46,247 nucleotides of DNA, from the NCBI GenBank assembly GCA_001464385.1, contig LNFB01000227.1, positions 1 through 46,247 on the forward strand, read 5' to 3'. A model generated the notes under the pieces. That model saw only the letters and a program-made list of their open reading frames with translations, searched no databases and was not told the DNA's origin. Source of the DNA: Deltaproteobacteria bacterium Ga0077550. Its GTDB lineage: Bacteria > Myxococcota_A > Polyangia > Nannocystales > Nannocystaceae. Position numbers and translations under genes: made by a program. This document shows positions 36,021-44,272 of this stretch, piece by piece (position 1 is the first letter of the stretch; each line of letters begins with the position of its first letter).

Positions 36021-36863
36021 ATGCCACGGGCCCCGATCCGCACCGCCCTCCCCCGCGTCCTCGTCGCGCTCGCCACCACCGCGCTCGCCACCGCATGCGC
36101 GTCCGACAGCGACGCGACCACGGGCGACGATCTCTCCACCGGCACCGACCCGACGACCGACACCCCCACGACCGGCGCCGATACGTCCGCGGGGTCCTCG
36201 GAGGGCTCCACCTCGGGCGGCGCGACGGCCGTGATGGTCAGCGGCGACGCCTTCGAGTTCGGCCCCTACACCATGATCGCGGGGGCCTCGGTGACGATCC
36301 GCGAGTTCCCCGAGCAGGGCACCACGACCGACGCCGACGGCCACTTCGTGTTCGAGGCGCTGCCCCCCGGCGCCGCCGCGACCTTCGTGATCGAGGCCGA
36401 GGGCTACCCGCGGACCTCGACCAAGACGTTCACCCTCCCGGCCGCCGGCGAGGCCCTCGAGCGCGTCACCTTCCAGGTCCCCGACGACGCGACCTACGAG
36501 CTGCTCGCGGGCGTCGTCGGCGTCGTGCCGGACGAGACCACCTGCCAGATCGCCACCACGGTCACCCGCGTCGGCAAGTCGATCTACGATCCGGGCGCCC
36601 ACGGCGAGGCCGGCGCGACCGTCACGATCGATCCGCCGCTGCCGGCGGAGCACGGGCCCATCTACTTCAACGCGGACGTGATCCCGCAGCTCGACCTCAC
36701 CGAGACCTCCGACGACGGCGGCGTGCTGTTCGTGAACGTCCCCACGGGCACGTACACGCTGACGGCGACGAAGGCGGGCGTGGAGTTCGTCGCCGTCGAG
36801 ATCGCCTGCGACGGCGGCGTGCTCGTGAACGCGTCGCCGCCCAACGGCCTGCAGGCGCTGTGA
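36021..36863 (+). CDS. Lipoprotein with carboxypeptidase-regulatory-like domain
   Basis: A 280-residue predicted lipoprotein. The signal LVALATTALATAC ends in a good lipobox and is followed by a Thr/Ser/Gly-rich linker. A beta-sandwich domain follows: MIAGASVTIREFPEQGTTTDADGHFVFEALPPGAAATFVIEAEGYPRTSTKTF is the pattern of a carboxypeptidase D regulatory-like (CarboxypepD_reg) domain, and GVLFVNVPTGTYTLTATKAG near the C-terminus is similar. Such domains bind carbohydrates or help secretion. The start is set by the signal peptide. It is divergent from the VOC-fold gene and its stop is 4 bp from that of the convergent DUF3261 gene. The function is unknown. Confidence 0.7.
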   Translation: MPRAPIRTALPRVLVALATTALATACASDSDATTGDDLSTGTDPTTDTPTTGADTSAGSSEGSTSGGATAVMVSGDAFEFGPYTMIAGASVTIREFPEQGTTTDADGHFVFEALPPGAAATFVIEAEGYPRTSTKTFTLPAAGEALERVTFQVPDDATYELLAGVVGVVPDETTCQIATTVTRVGKSIYDPGAHGEAGATVTIDPPLPAEHGPIYFNADVIPQLDLTETSDDGGVLFVNVPTGTYTLTATKAGVEFVAVEIACDGGVLVNASPPNGLQAL

Positions 36864-36867
36864 GGGG

Positions 36868-37497
36868 TCAGGGCTCCGTGCGCGTGAGCTCGACGGTGTG
36901 GATCTCGAGGCGCAGATCCAGCGCGGGGTGATCCAGGGCGACCTCCCGCGGGATCTCCCCGGGCGCGAGCCCCTCGGGGAAGCGCAGCCGGCTCGCCCGA
37001 GCGTCGCGCCTGCGGCCGTAGACCCGCTCTTGCAGGCGTCCTCCGGCCCAGCGCTCGTCGAGGGGATCGCCGACCGCGGTGCGGCGCCGGTGCCAGCCGT
37101 CGGCCTCGACCCGCTGCGGCGGATCGAAGTACGCGCCGTGGATGTCCCGCAGGATCGCCCGCGGCGGGGCCGGCACGGGCATGTCCACGTAGGACGTGAC
37201 CTCCACGCCGTCGCCGCGCTGGACCACCGCGAACGCCTTGGTGCCCATCGGGGTCATGCCCAACAGGACCAGCGCCGCGCCGTCGAACTGCAGCACCGCG
37301 TCGAACGCCCGCCGCACGCCCGCATGGGTCGCGACGACCTTCTGCCGCGCGACGAACGGCGGTGAGACCCCCGCGACGAGGGTCGGCACCTCGGGCTCGC
37401 TCGGCGCGGCCGCGGGTCGACACCCGACGATCGCCGACGCGAGCGCGAGGGCCAGGACGCTGCGATTCGCACGGCTCGGCACGGCGCGGGGGATCAT
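36868..37497 (-). CDS. DUF3261 family outer-membrane lipoprotein
   Basis: A 209-residue predicted lipoprotein with signal SVLALALASAIVGC. The body (VVATHAGVRRAFDAVLQFDGAALVLLGMTPMGTKAFAVVQRGDGVEV) is the DUF3261 pattern. Such proteins accompany MMPL exporters in aryl-polyene and related lipid export systems. The start codon overlaps the MMPL stop (ATGA), so expression is coupled. It probably helps move the lipid substrate at the outer membrane. No ketosynthase, acyl carrier or LolA-like gene lies nearby. Confidence 0.75.
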   Translation of the reverse strand: MIPRAVPSRANRSVLALALASAIVGCRPAAAPSEPEVPTLVAGVSPPFVARQKVVATHAGVRRAFDAVLQFDGAALVLLGMTPMGTKAFAVVQRGDGVEVTSYVDMPVPAPPRAILRDIHGAYFDPPQRVEADGWHRRRTAVGDPLDERWAGGRLQERVYGRRRDARASRLRFPEGLAPGEIPREVALDHPALDLRLEIHTVELTRTEP

Positions 37498-39869
37498 GGC
37501 GGAGCCGGGTCGATCCGACGAGTCCGGGCCCTCGCATCGCGACCGCTGCCGTCGCTCGGGCGCGACGAGCCACCCGCGAGCACCAGCGAGAGCGGCGCGC
37601 CGAGGGCGGCGAGGGCGACCCCGAGGGCGGTCGTGATCCCGAGGGCCGCCAGCGCCGGGTTGCTCGACGTGCCGAGGACCCCGAACGCGAGCACCGTGGT
37701 CGCGCACGCGATCGCGACGCCGGCCGCCGCGGTGCCGCGCCCGGCGCGGACGTGCTGCGTCTCGACCAGGAACACGCCGTAGTCCACGCCCATCGCGAGC
37801 ACGAGCATACACGCGACGAGGTGCAGCAGCTGCAGCTGCACGCCGGCGTGGGCGAGGATCCCGAGGGCGGCGGCGGCGGCGAGCACCGCGGGCCCGAGCG
37901 CCGCGGCGACGAGCGCGGGCCTGCGGTAGCGGATCGCGAGCACGCCGACGATGACGACCAGCCCGAGCGCCACCGCGAACAGGCTCCCGCGACGGTGCTC
38001 GCGGTACAGCCGCTCGGTGAACGCCCGCTGATCGAAGTACGCCGCGCCGGGGATGCCGTCGACCGCGGCCGCCAACGCCTCGGCATCCGCGTCGCCGACG
38101 AACGACAGCAGCGCGACGCCGTCCTCGGACTCGAACACGTAGGGCCGCACGAGATCGTCGAGGCCCGCCGCGACGATCTCCGCGCGATCGAGGGGGCCCG
38201 GATCGTCCGCGCCGCGGGCATCGAGGGCCGCGAAGGCCTCGGCGCGGAAGCCCACCGCGACGAGCGCCTCGCGGGTGCGCGCCGCGAGCTCGGGGATCGC
38301 CCGCACCGCGGCGAGGTTGGCGTCCTGCACCGCGACCGACCACAGGATCGGCGCCGACGAGCGCGCCGTCGTCCCCGGCAATCGCCGCCACACCGCGTCC
38401 TGCACCGCGGCCGCGTCGTCGATCGTCGCGCCCTCGGCGAGGAGCACCCGCCCGACCTCGTTGCCGCCGACGAGCGCGCGGACGCGGGCGTCCTCGTCGG
38501 AGATCTCCGGCAACGCCGAGTTGAGCGCGCGCGCGTCGTCGACCCAGTGTACCCGCGTCCAACCCGACAGCGCCGCGAGCATCGCGACGCCGAAGATCGC
38601 CGCCACCGATCGACGGTGCGCCGCGAGCCAGTCGAGCCCGCGATCGAGGGCCGCGGCTGACACGTGCGCGAGGCCGATGCCCCTCGCCGCACCGGCGCCG
38701 TGGGGCGCGGGCAGCAACGGCGCGACCAACCACCGCGTGGCCGCGAGCGCGACCGCGACGCCGACCGCCGCGAACAGGCCCATCTCGCGCACGCCCGGCA
38801 GGCCGAAGACCGCCAGCGCCGCGAACCCAGCGACCGTCGTGAGCGCGCCGAGCACGAGCGCCGGCCACACCATCGCGAGCGCCTGGTCGCGATCGCGACC
38901 GAGCACGTGGTGCGTGACGAGGTGCACCGGGTAGTCGACGCACACGCCGACCAGCGTGGTGCCGAAGGCCAGGGTGAGGCCGTGGATCTGCCCCGAAGCC
39001 GCCAGCGTCACCGCGGTCGCGACCACGACGCCCGCGAGCATCGGCACCATCGCGAGCAGGAGCACCCGCACGCTCGCGAAGGCGACGAGCAGCATCACCA
39101 CCACGCCGAGGCTCGAGGCGATCGACAGCACCTGGACCTCGCCGCGGATCGTCCGCTCCGAACGCACGGCGATCCGATGCAGCGCGCTGCGCTCGACGAC
39201 CACGCCGAGCTCGCGCTGCAGCGCCGCGACCTCGGCCTCGATCGCGTCCTCGAGCGGGCCCTGGTGCGCGCCCTCGAAGGGGCCGTGGCGCGTGGTGAGC
39301 AGCACGATCGCGTGCGCGCCGTCGGCGGTGACGAACTGGCCGCCTTCGACGCGCACCGCGTCGCCGAGCCCCGCGCGCAGGGCCGCGGTGCGATCGAGGA
39401 AGAGCAGCCACGGATCCGTGGGCGCCAGGCGCTTGATCCCCGCGCCGGTGGGCCGGGTGAGCTCGGCCTGCAGCCGCGTCGCCGCGGCCGCGAGGCGCTC
39501 GGGGGTGAAGTGATCGGCGACCGCCGCCGGGTCGCGATCGACGAAGCGGAAGCGCCGGGGGTGCAGCGCGGCGAACAGCCGCTCGCCGAGGGCCGGATCG
39601 GGGCCGGTGCGGGTCGCCTCGACCTCGGGGTGCGCCGCGAGATCGTCGGCGAAGCGGCGGGCGGCCGCGCGGGCGTCGTCGATCGACGGGCCTGCGACGG
39701 CGACGACCATCGTGCGCGCCGGCTCGGTCACCGCGAGCCGCCCGATCCACGGCCCGAGTCGCGCGTCCCCGGGCTCGATCGCGAATTGCGTGATGCCGCT
39801 GTGGACGCGCAGGTTCAGCGCGGCGTAGGCCCCGCACGCCAGGACCACCGCGAGGGCGATCCACGTCAT
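37494..39869 (-). CDS. MMPL/RND-family lipid exporter
   Basis: A 791-residue inner-membrane transporter. It has the RND layout: one N-terminal span (about 1-18), a periplasmic domain to about 250, five spans starting with LSIASSLGVVVMLLVAFASVRVLLLAMVP, then a second span, periplasmic domain and five spans ending with GVALAALGAPLSLVLAGG. GTTLVGVCVDYPVHL and MGVDYGVFLVE carry the two conserved D-Y pairs of the MMPL proton pathway. Substrates of the family are lipids, polyenes or glycolipids. It is followed by DUF3261 with ATGA overlap. The N-terminus is set at the ATG at 39869, where the first span begins. Confidence 0.85.
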   Translation of the reverse strand: MTWIALAVVLACGAYAALNLRVHSGITQFAIEPGDARLGPWIGRLAVTEPARTMVVAVAGPSIDDARAAARRFADDLAAHPEVEATRTGPDPALGERLFAALHPRRFRFVDRDPAAVADHFTPERLAAAATRLQAELTRPTGAGIKRLAPTDPWLLFLDRTAALRAGLGDAVRVEGGQFVTADGAHAIVLLTTRHGPFEGAHQGPLEDAIEAEVAALQRELGVVVERSALHRIAVRSERTIRGEVQVLSIASSLGVVVMLLVAFASVRVLLLAMVPMLAGVVVATAVTLAASGQIHGLTLAFGTTLVGVCVDYPVHLVTHHVLGRDRDQALAMVWPALVLGALTTVAGFAALAVFGLPGVREMGLFAAVGVAVALAATRWLVAPLLPAPHGAGAARGIGLAHVSAAALDRGLDWLAAHRRSVAAIFGVAMLAALSGWTRVHWVDDARALNSALPEISDEDARVRALVGGNEVGRVLLAEGATIDDAAAVQDAVWRRLPGTTARSSAPILWSVAVQDANLAAVRAIPELAARTREALVAVGFRAEAFAALDARGADDPGPLDRAEIVAAGLDDLVRPYVFESEDGVALLSFVGDADAEALAAAVDGIPGAAYFDQRAFTERLYREHRRGSLFAVALGLVVIVGVLAIRYRRPALVAAALGPAVLAAAAALGILAHAGVQLQLLHLVACMLVLAMGVDYGVFLVETQHVRAGRGTAAAGVAIACATTVLAFGVLGTSSNPALAALGITTALGVALAALGAPLSLVLAGGSSRPSDGSGRDARARTRRIDPAPP

Positions 39870-40040
39870 CACGGAGGCCTTCGCCGATGGGGAGCTCCGC
39901 GACAACGCGGGCGGAGGGTAACGCGTGCGGGTGCGCGGCGCGAGACGTGCGGCCGGCGGCGGCGAAGATCTCGGCCACCCACCGGCCCGCCGGGCAATCG
40001 TTGCGCCTCCGCGACGCACCGATCCGCCGCGCGCCGTCGA

Positions 40041-40046
40041 TAGACT
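40041..40046 (+). promoter_or_regulatory. -10-like TAGACT six bases before the FG-GAP gene
   Basis: TAGACT ends 6 nt before the ATG at 40053. A leaderless transcript is inferred. Confidence 0.4.
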
Positions 40047-40052
40047 TCGCAC

Positions 40053-42179
40053 ATGCGGTTCACGACCATTCGATCCCAGATGCCGTGGCTCGTGTCGCTG
40101 CTGGTGGGCTGCGGCGACGATGGGGGCGCGGAGAGCTCGACGACCGGAGACACCACGTCGACCTCGACGGCGGGTTCGACGTCGACGGCGGACACCAGCT
40201 CGTCGACCTCGGCGGGGACCTCGAGCGACGGCTCGAGCAGCGGATCGAGTTCGAGCGGCGGCTCCAGTGGCGGCTCGAGCGAGAGCTCCACCTCCGGTGG
40301 CCCCGTCGTGCTCGACGCGGTGGACGACACCTACTTCACGGCGCAGGACGCCGCATTGCCGATCGACGCGGGCGCGGGGCTCTCGGCGAACGACGCAGAG
40401 GGCGAGGGCGGCGCGGCGCAGGTGACCGCGTTCGATGCGGTCTCGGTCGCCGGCGGCGCGGTGGACGTGGCGGCCGACGGCAGCTTCACGTACACGCCCG
40501 TGGCGGGCTTCTGGGGTCGCGACAGCTTCGGCTACACCGTCGAGGACGGGCTCGGCGCGACGGACTCGGCGACGGTGACGGTGTTCGTGGCCCCGCGCCA
40601 GATCCCGCTCGGCGTCGTGGCCTCGGGCGCGGGTGGTTTCGTCCTCGACGGCGAGTTGGCCGGCGATCAATCGGGCACCGCAGTGAGCGGTGCGGGCGAC
40701 GTCAACGGCGATGGACTCGACGACCTCGTCGTCGGGGCGCGGGCCGCCGACGGCGAGGGCTCCTACGCGGGTCGGAGCTACGTCGTGTTCGGCCAGGCCG
40801 ACACGACGGCGGTGGATCTGTCGATGCTCGGCGACGGCGGGTTCGCGGTGCTCGGCGAGGCCGCCTACGATTTCTCGGGCCAGGCGGTGAACGGTGCGGG
40901 CGACGTCAACGGCGACGGACTCGACGACCTCGTCATCGGGGCCATGGGCTCCGACGCCAATGGCATGAACTCGGGCCGCGGCTACGTGGTGTTCGGCAAG
41001 GCGGACTCGGCCGCCGTGGATCTGTCCGCGCTCGGCGACAGCGGTTTCGTGATCGACGGCGAGACGGAGAGCGACCGCGCGGGGATCTCGGTGGCCGCCG
41101 CGGGGGACGTCGACGGCGACGGACTCGACGACATCGTCATCGGGGCCTACCGCTCCGAGCCGACCGGCACCTACTCCGGCAGCGCCTACGTGGTGTTCGG
41201 CAAGGCGGACTCGGCCGCCGTGGATCTGTCGGCGCTCGGCGACGGCGGCTTCGCGATCCACGGCGAGGGCCCCTTCCAACACGCGGGCAACTCCGTGAGC
41301 GGCGCCGGCGATGTCGACGGCGACGGGTTGGCCGACGTCATCATCGGCGCGCCCTACGGTCACCCCAACGGCGCGGCGTACTCGGGCCGCAGCTACGTGG
41401 TGTTCGGCAAGGCCGACACCGAGACGGTGGCGTTGGCGACGCTCGGCGAGGCCGGGTTCGCGATCGACGGCGAGGTGGCGTGGGACTTCTCGGGCGTGTC
41501 GGTGAGCGGCGCCGGCGACGTCGACGGCGATGGCTTGGACGACGTGATCGTCGGGGCCCCGGGCGCCGATCCCAACGGCGAGCGATCGGGCCGCAGCTAC
41601 GTGGTGTTCGGCAAGGCCGACAGCACGACGGTCGCGCTCGGGCTGCTCGGCGACGACGGCTTCGCGATCGACGGCGAGGTGGCCGAGGACTTCTCGGGCG
41701 CCCGGGTGAGCGGCGCGGGCGACGTCGACGGCAACGGCCTCGCCGACGTCATCGTCGGCGCGTGGAGAAACGCCTCGAACGGCGCGGAGTCGGGCCGCAG
41801 CTACGTCGTGTTCGGGAAGGCCGACACGACGACGGTCGTGCTCTCGACGCTGGGCGACGGCGGCTACGTGCTCGACGGCGAGGCCGCGGGCGACCGCTCG
41901 GGCACCGTGCACGGCGCGGGCGACGTCGACGGCGACGGCCTGGACGACATCATCATCGGCGCCGCCGAGGCCGACCCCGCGGGGGACTCGTCGGGCCGCA
42001 GCTACGTGGTGTTCGGCGTGCCGACCGGGGACAACTGCTGCAGCGCCCACGGCCGGGGCGGTTGCACGGATGATGCGATCGAGGCGTGCGTGTGCGAGGT
42101 CGACGCGGCGTGCTGCACCGCGGAGTGGGACGCGACGTGCGTGGGCGAGGCGACGGTGGACTGCGGCGCGTGCGGGTGA
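40053..42179 (+). CDS. Integrin-like FG-GAP repeat surface lipoprotein
   Basis: A 708-residue predicted lipoprotein. The signal ends MPWLVSLLVGC, followed by a long Ser/Thr/Gly linker (about 22-85). Residues about 87-180 form a cadherin-like/tandem-95 domain (AVDDTYFTAQDAALPIDAGAGLSANDAEGEGG, SFTYTPVAGFWGRDSFGYTVEDGLGA). Then come seven 68-residue FG-GAP repeats, each with a DxNGDGLDD calcium loop and GRSYVVFGKAD. The C-terminus has nine cysteines (CCSAHGRGGC, CVCEVDAACC). The repeats make a seven-bladed integrin-alpha-like propeller. It could mediate surface adhesion; the ligand is unknown. Confidence 0.82.
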   Translation: MRFTTIRSQMPWLVSLLVGCGDDGGAESSTTGDTTSTSTAGSTSTADTSSSTSAGTSSDGSSSGSSSSGGSSGGSSESSTSGGPVVLDAVDDTYFTAQDAALPIDAGAGLSANDAEGEGGAAQVTAFDAVSVAGGAVDVAADGSFTYTPVAGFWGRDSFGYTVEDGLGATDSATVTVFVAPRQIPLGVVASGAGGFVLDGELAGDQSGTAVSGAGDVNGDGLDDLVVGARAADGEGSYAGRSYVVFGQADTTAVDLSMLGDGGFAVLGEAAYDFSGQAVNGAGDVNGDGLDDLVIGAMGSDANGMNSGRGYVVFGKADSAAVDLSALGDSGFVIDGETESDRAGISVAAAGDVDGDGLDDIVIGAYRSEPTGTYSGSAYVVFGKADSAAVDLSALGDGGFAIHGEGPFQHAGNSVSGAGDVDGDGLADVIIGAPYGHPNGAAYSGRSYVVFGKADTETVALATLGEAGFAIDGEVAWDFSGVSVSGAGDVDGDGLDDVIVGAPGADPNGERSGRSYVVFGKADSTTVALGLLGDDGFAIDGEVAEDFSGARVSGAGDVDGNGLADVIVGAWRNASNGAESGRSYVVFGKADTTTVVLSTLGDGGYVLDGEAAGDRSGTVHGAGDVDGDGLDDIIIGAAEADPAGDSSGRSYVVFGVPTGDNCCSAHGRGGCTDDAIEACVCEVDAACCTAEWDATCVGEATVDCGACG
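40632..42020 (+). repeat. Seven 204-bp tandem repeats encoding FG-GAP blades
   Basis: Units begin at 40632, 40836 and at about 204-bp spacing after that. Each encodes a 68-residue blade with DxxGDGLDD and SYVVFG. The last unit is shortened before the C-terminal Cys domain. Confidence 0.85.
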
Positions 42180-42201
42180 GGCCGGGCGCGCTACAGGCAG
42201 T

Positions 42202-42675
42202 TCAGAGCGGTCGAACGTAGCCCCGCGTGCAGCGGGCGCCGCGGATCTGCGTGTCGTCGCGCACGAAGCCGTGCCGCTCGTAGAACTTGATCGCGGCGCC
42301 CATCGCATCGGTCGTGTCGAGCACCATGCGCTCGCCCCCGTGGGCCTTCGTCCACGCGATCGCCTCGTCGAGCAGGCGCGTGCCCACGCCGAGCCCGCGC
42401 GCGGCGGCGGCGAGGTACATCTTGCGCAGCTCGAACGTCTCCGGCGCGACCGGGAAGACGCCGCAGGTCCCCACCAGCGTCCGCCGATCGCCGTCGACCT
42501 CGCGCGCCACCCAGAACGCGCCGCCGTGATCGAGGTACGACGCCGGAAGATTGCGCACCGCCTCGTCGGTCTCGCTGCCCACCCCGAACTCGAGGCCGAA
42601 CTCGGCGAGCACGCGCGCGACGTGCTCGACGACCTCGGGGACCTCCGCGCGATCGATGACGCTGACGGTGATCAT
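42202..42675 (-). CDS. GNAT-family N-acetyltransferase
   Basis: A 157-residue protein. LVGTCGVFPVAPETFELRKMYLAAAARGLGVGTRLLDEAIAW carries the central strand and the acetyl-CoA pyrophosphate-binding motif (Q/R-x-x-G-x-G/A) in ARGLGVGTRLL. IKFYERHGFVRDD is the usual C-terminal motif. GNAT enzymes acetylate amines, amino acids or protein lysines; the substrate is not predictable. The start at the ATG 42675 is supported by TAGCGT seven bases upstream. An in-frame GTG at 42684 overlaps that hexamer. Divergent from the symporter. Confidence 0.88.
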   Translation of the reverse strand: MITVSVIDRAEVPEVVEHVARVLAEFGLEFGVGSETDEAVRNLPASYLDHGGAFWVAREVDGDRRTLVGTCGVFPVAPETFELRKMYLAAAARGLGVGTRLLDEAIAWTKAHGGERMVLDTTDAMGAAIKFYERHGFVRDDTQIRGARCTRGYVRPL

Positions 42676-42682
42676 CGGCCGC

Positions 42683-42688
42683 ACGCTA
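42683..42688 (-). promoter_or_regulatory. -10-like TAGCGT seven bases before the GNAT start
   Basis: On the minus strand TAGCGT ends 7 nt before the ATG at 42675. It forms a back-to-back pair with the symporter element at 42737-42742. Confidence 0.4.
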
Positions 42689-42736
42689 GCACGCGGCGAT
42701 CCGCCCGGGCATCGCCGCGGCGCCGCGGGCCTGCGT

Positions 42737-42742
42737 TACCAT
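42737..42742 (+). promoter_or_regulatory. -10-like TACCAT nine bases before the symporter start
   Basis: TACCAT ends 9 nt before the ATG at 42752. The predicted transcript start is within 3 nt of the start codon. Confidence 0.4.
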
Positions 42743-42751
42743 GCCGCGCCG

Positions 42752-44203
42752 ATGTCGTCGTCGCTCTCGAGCATCCTGGGCGCGACCGTCATCGGCTACA
42801 CCGTCCTGATGCTCGCGCTGGGGTGGTGGACGCGCAGCCGCATCCACGACCACGAGGACTTCATGGTCGCGGGGCGGCGGCTGCCACTGCACCTGGCGTG
42901 GGCGACGATCGTGGCGACGTGGTTCGGCGCGGGCGCCATGCTGACGTCGACGGACACGGTGCGCGCCCAGGGGCTGGTCGGCGCGGCGCTCGATCCGGTG
43001 GGCGCGGGGCTGTGCCTGTTCCTCGCCGGCTGGCTGCTCGCGCGGCCGCTGTGGGAGATGCGGCTGCTGACACTGCCGGACTACTACGCGCGGCGCTTCG
43101 GCACGCGGACCGAGCGGCTGTCCGCGGTGCTGATGATCCCGACGTACTTCGGGTGGATCGCGGCGCAGTTCGTCGCGCTCGCGCACCTGCTCGAGCTGGT
43201 GTTCGGCCTCGACCCGACCTGGGGGATCCTCGTCGTCGCGGTCGTCGGCATGGCGTACACGCTGCTCGGCGGCATGTGGTCGGTGACGATCACCGACGCC
43301 GCGCAGATCGCCGTCGTCGCGCTGGGCCTCGCGATCCTGACGATCACGGTGCTCGGCGATCTCGGCGACGGCTCGGCGATGGACGGCCTGACGCACCTCG
43401 CCGAGCACACCCCCGACGAGCGGCTGGTCGTGATCCCCACGGGTGACCTCGAGAAGTTCGTCACCTGGTTCGGCATCGTCGCCGTCGGCGCGCTGGGCAA
43501 CCTGCCGGGCCAGGATCTCACGCAGCGGATCTTCGCCTCGAACTCGGCGAAGACCGCCGTGTGGGCCTGCCACATCGCGGGCATCGTCTACTTCGGCCTG
43601 GGGCTGTGCACGCTGGTGCTGGGGCTGTCCGCCGAGCTCGTCGCCCCCGGCGCCGCCGAGAAGTCGACGATGGCGATGCTCGCGGGGATGTTCCTGTCGC
43701 CGTGGGCCGCCGCGCTGTTCGTGCTCGCGGTGATGTCCGCGGTGCTGTCGACGATCGACAGCGCGATCCTCTCCCCGGCCAGCGTCCTCGCGCAGAACCT
43801 CCTGTCGCCGCGCTACCCGAACGCGGACAAGCTGCGGTTGAATCGCGGCAGCGTGGTCGCGGTGACGGTGGTGTCGATCGCGACCGCATACCTCGGCGAG
43901 AGCGCGTACTCGTTGCTCGAGAGCGCGTACGAGCTGGGCCTGGTGTCGCTGCTCGTGCCGCTGGTGATGGGGCTGCGCACGGGCATCGGGGGCGAGCGCG
44001 CGGCGCTCTCGTCGATGATCGTCGGCACCGCGTGCTGGGTCGTGCACTTCGCGATCGGGTGGGAGACGTTCCTGGCGCCGGTGGTGGATCCTCTGGGGCT
44101 GCCGCTGCCGATGGCGTTGAGCTGCGCGATGGTGGGGTGGGTCGTGTACTTGGTGGTGGCGCGGAGCGAGCGGGGGGCGATCGAGCGGGGCGAGGGGATC
44201 TGA
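42752..44203 (+). CDS. Sodium:solute symporter family protein
   Basis: A 483-residue membrane protein of the SSF family with about 13 hydrophobic segments. The N-terminus LGATVIGYTVLMLALGWWTR and the following DFMVAGRRLPLHLAWATIVATWFGAGAM are the standard SSF opening (the G-R-x-L and T-W motif). GNLPGQDLTQRIFASNSAKTA and LSTIDSAILSPASVLAQNLL match the family signature, with the Ser/Asp of STIDSAI typical of the Na+ site. The family cotransports sugars, amino acids, nucleosides or organic acids with Na+; the substrate is not clear. It has its own promoter-like element and is divergent from GNAT. Confidence 0.88.
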   Translation: MSSSLSSILGATVIGYTVLMLALGWWTRSRIHDHEDFMVAGRRLPLHLAWATIVATWFGAGAMLTSTDTVRAQGLVGAALDPVGAGLCLFLAGWLLARPLWEMRLLTLPDYYARRFGTRTERLSAVLMIPTYFGWIAAQFVALAHLLELVFGLDPTWGILVVAVVGMAYTLLGGMWSVTITDAAQIAVVALGLAILTITVLGDLGDGSAMDGLTHLAEHTPDERLVVIPTGDLEKFVTWFGIVAVGALGNLPGQDLTQRIFASNSAKTAVWACHIAGIVYFGLGLCTLVLGLSAELVAPGAAEKSTMAMLAGMFLSPWAAALFVLAVMSAVLSTIDSAILSPASVLAQNLLSPRYPNADKLRLNRGSVVAVTVVSIATAYLGESAYSLLESAYELGLVSLLVPLVMGLRTGIGGERAALSSMIVGTACWVVHFAIGWETFLAPVVDPLGLPLPMALSCAMVGWVVYLVVARSERGAIERGEGI

Positions 44204-44258
44204 CCCCGCGTCACCGCCCGTCCCCGCCTCCCCGCGAGCAGCCCGCCCCACGATCGCG

Positions 44259-44264
44259 TACGCT
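44259..44264 (+). promoter_or_regulatory. -10-like TACGCT eight bases before the GHKL ATPase start
   Basis: TACGCT ends 8 nt before the ATG at 44273. A near-leaderless transcript is inferred. Confidence 0.4.
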
Positions 44265-44272
44265 CCCCTCCC

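Noticed and set aside
40632..42020. Possible CRISPR array
   Set aside because: The repeats are 204 bp, coding and in frame, with no short repeat/unique spacer structure.
39870..42308. Continuation of the MMPL frame by over 800 codons upstream
   Set aside because: It is antisense to the FG-GAP gene and repeats its blades in reverse; the first transmembrane span begins at the ATG 39869.
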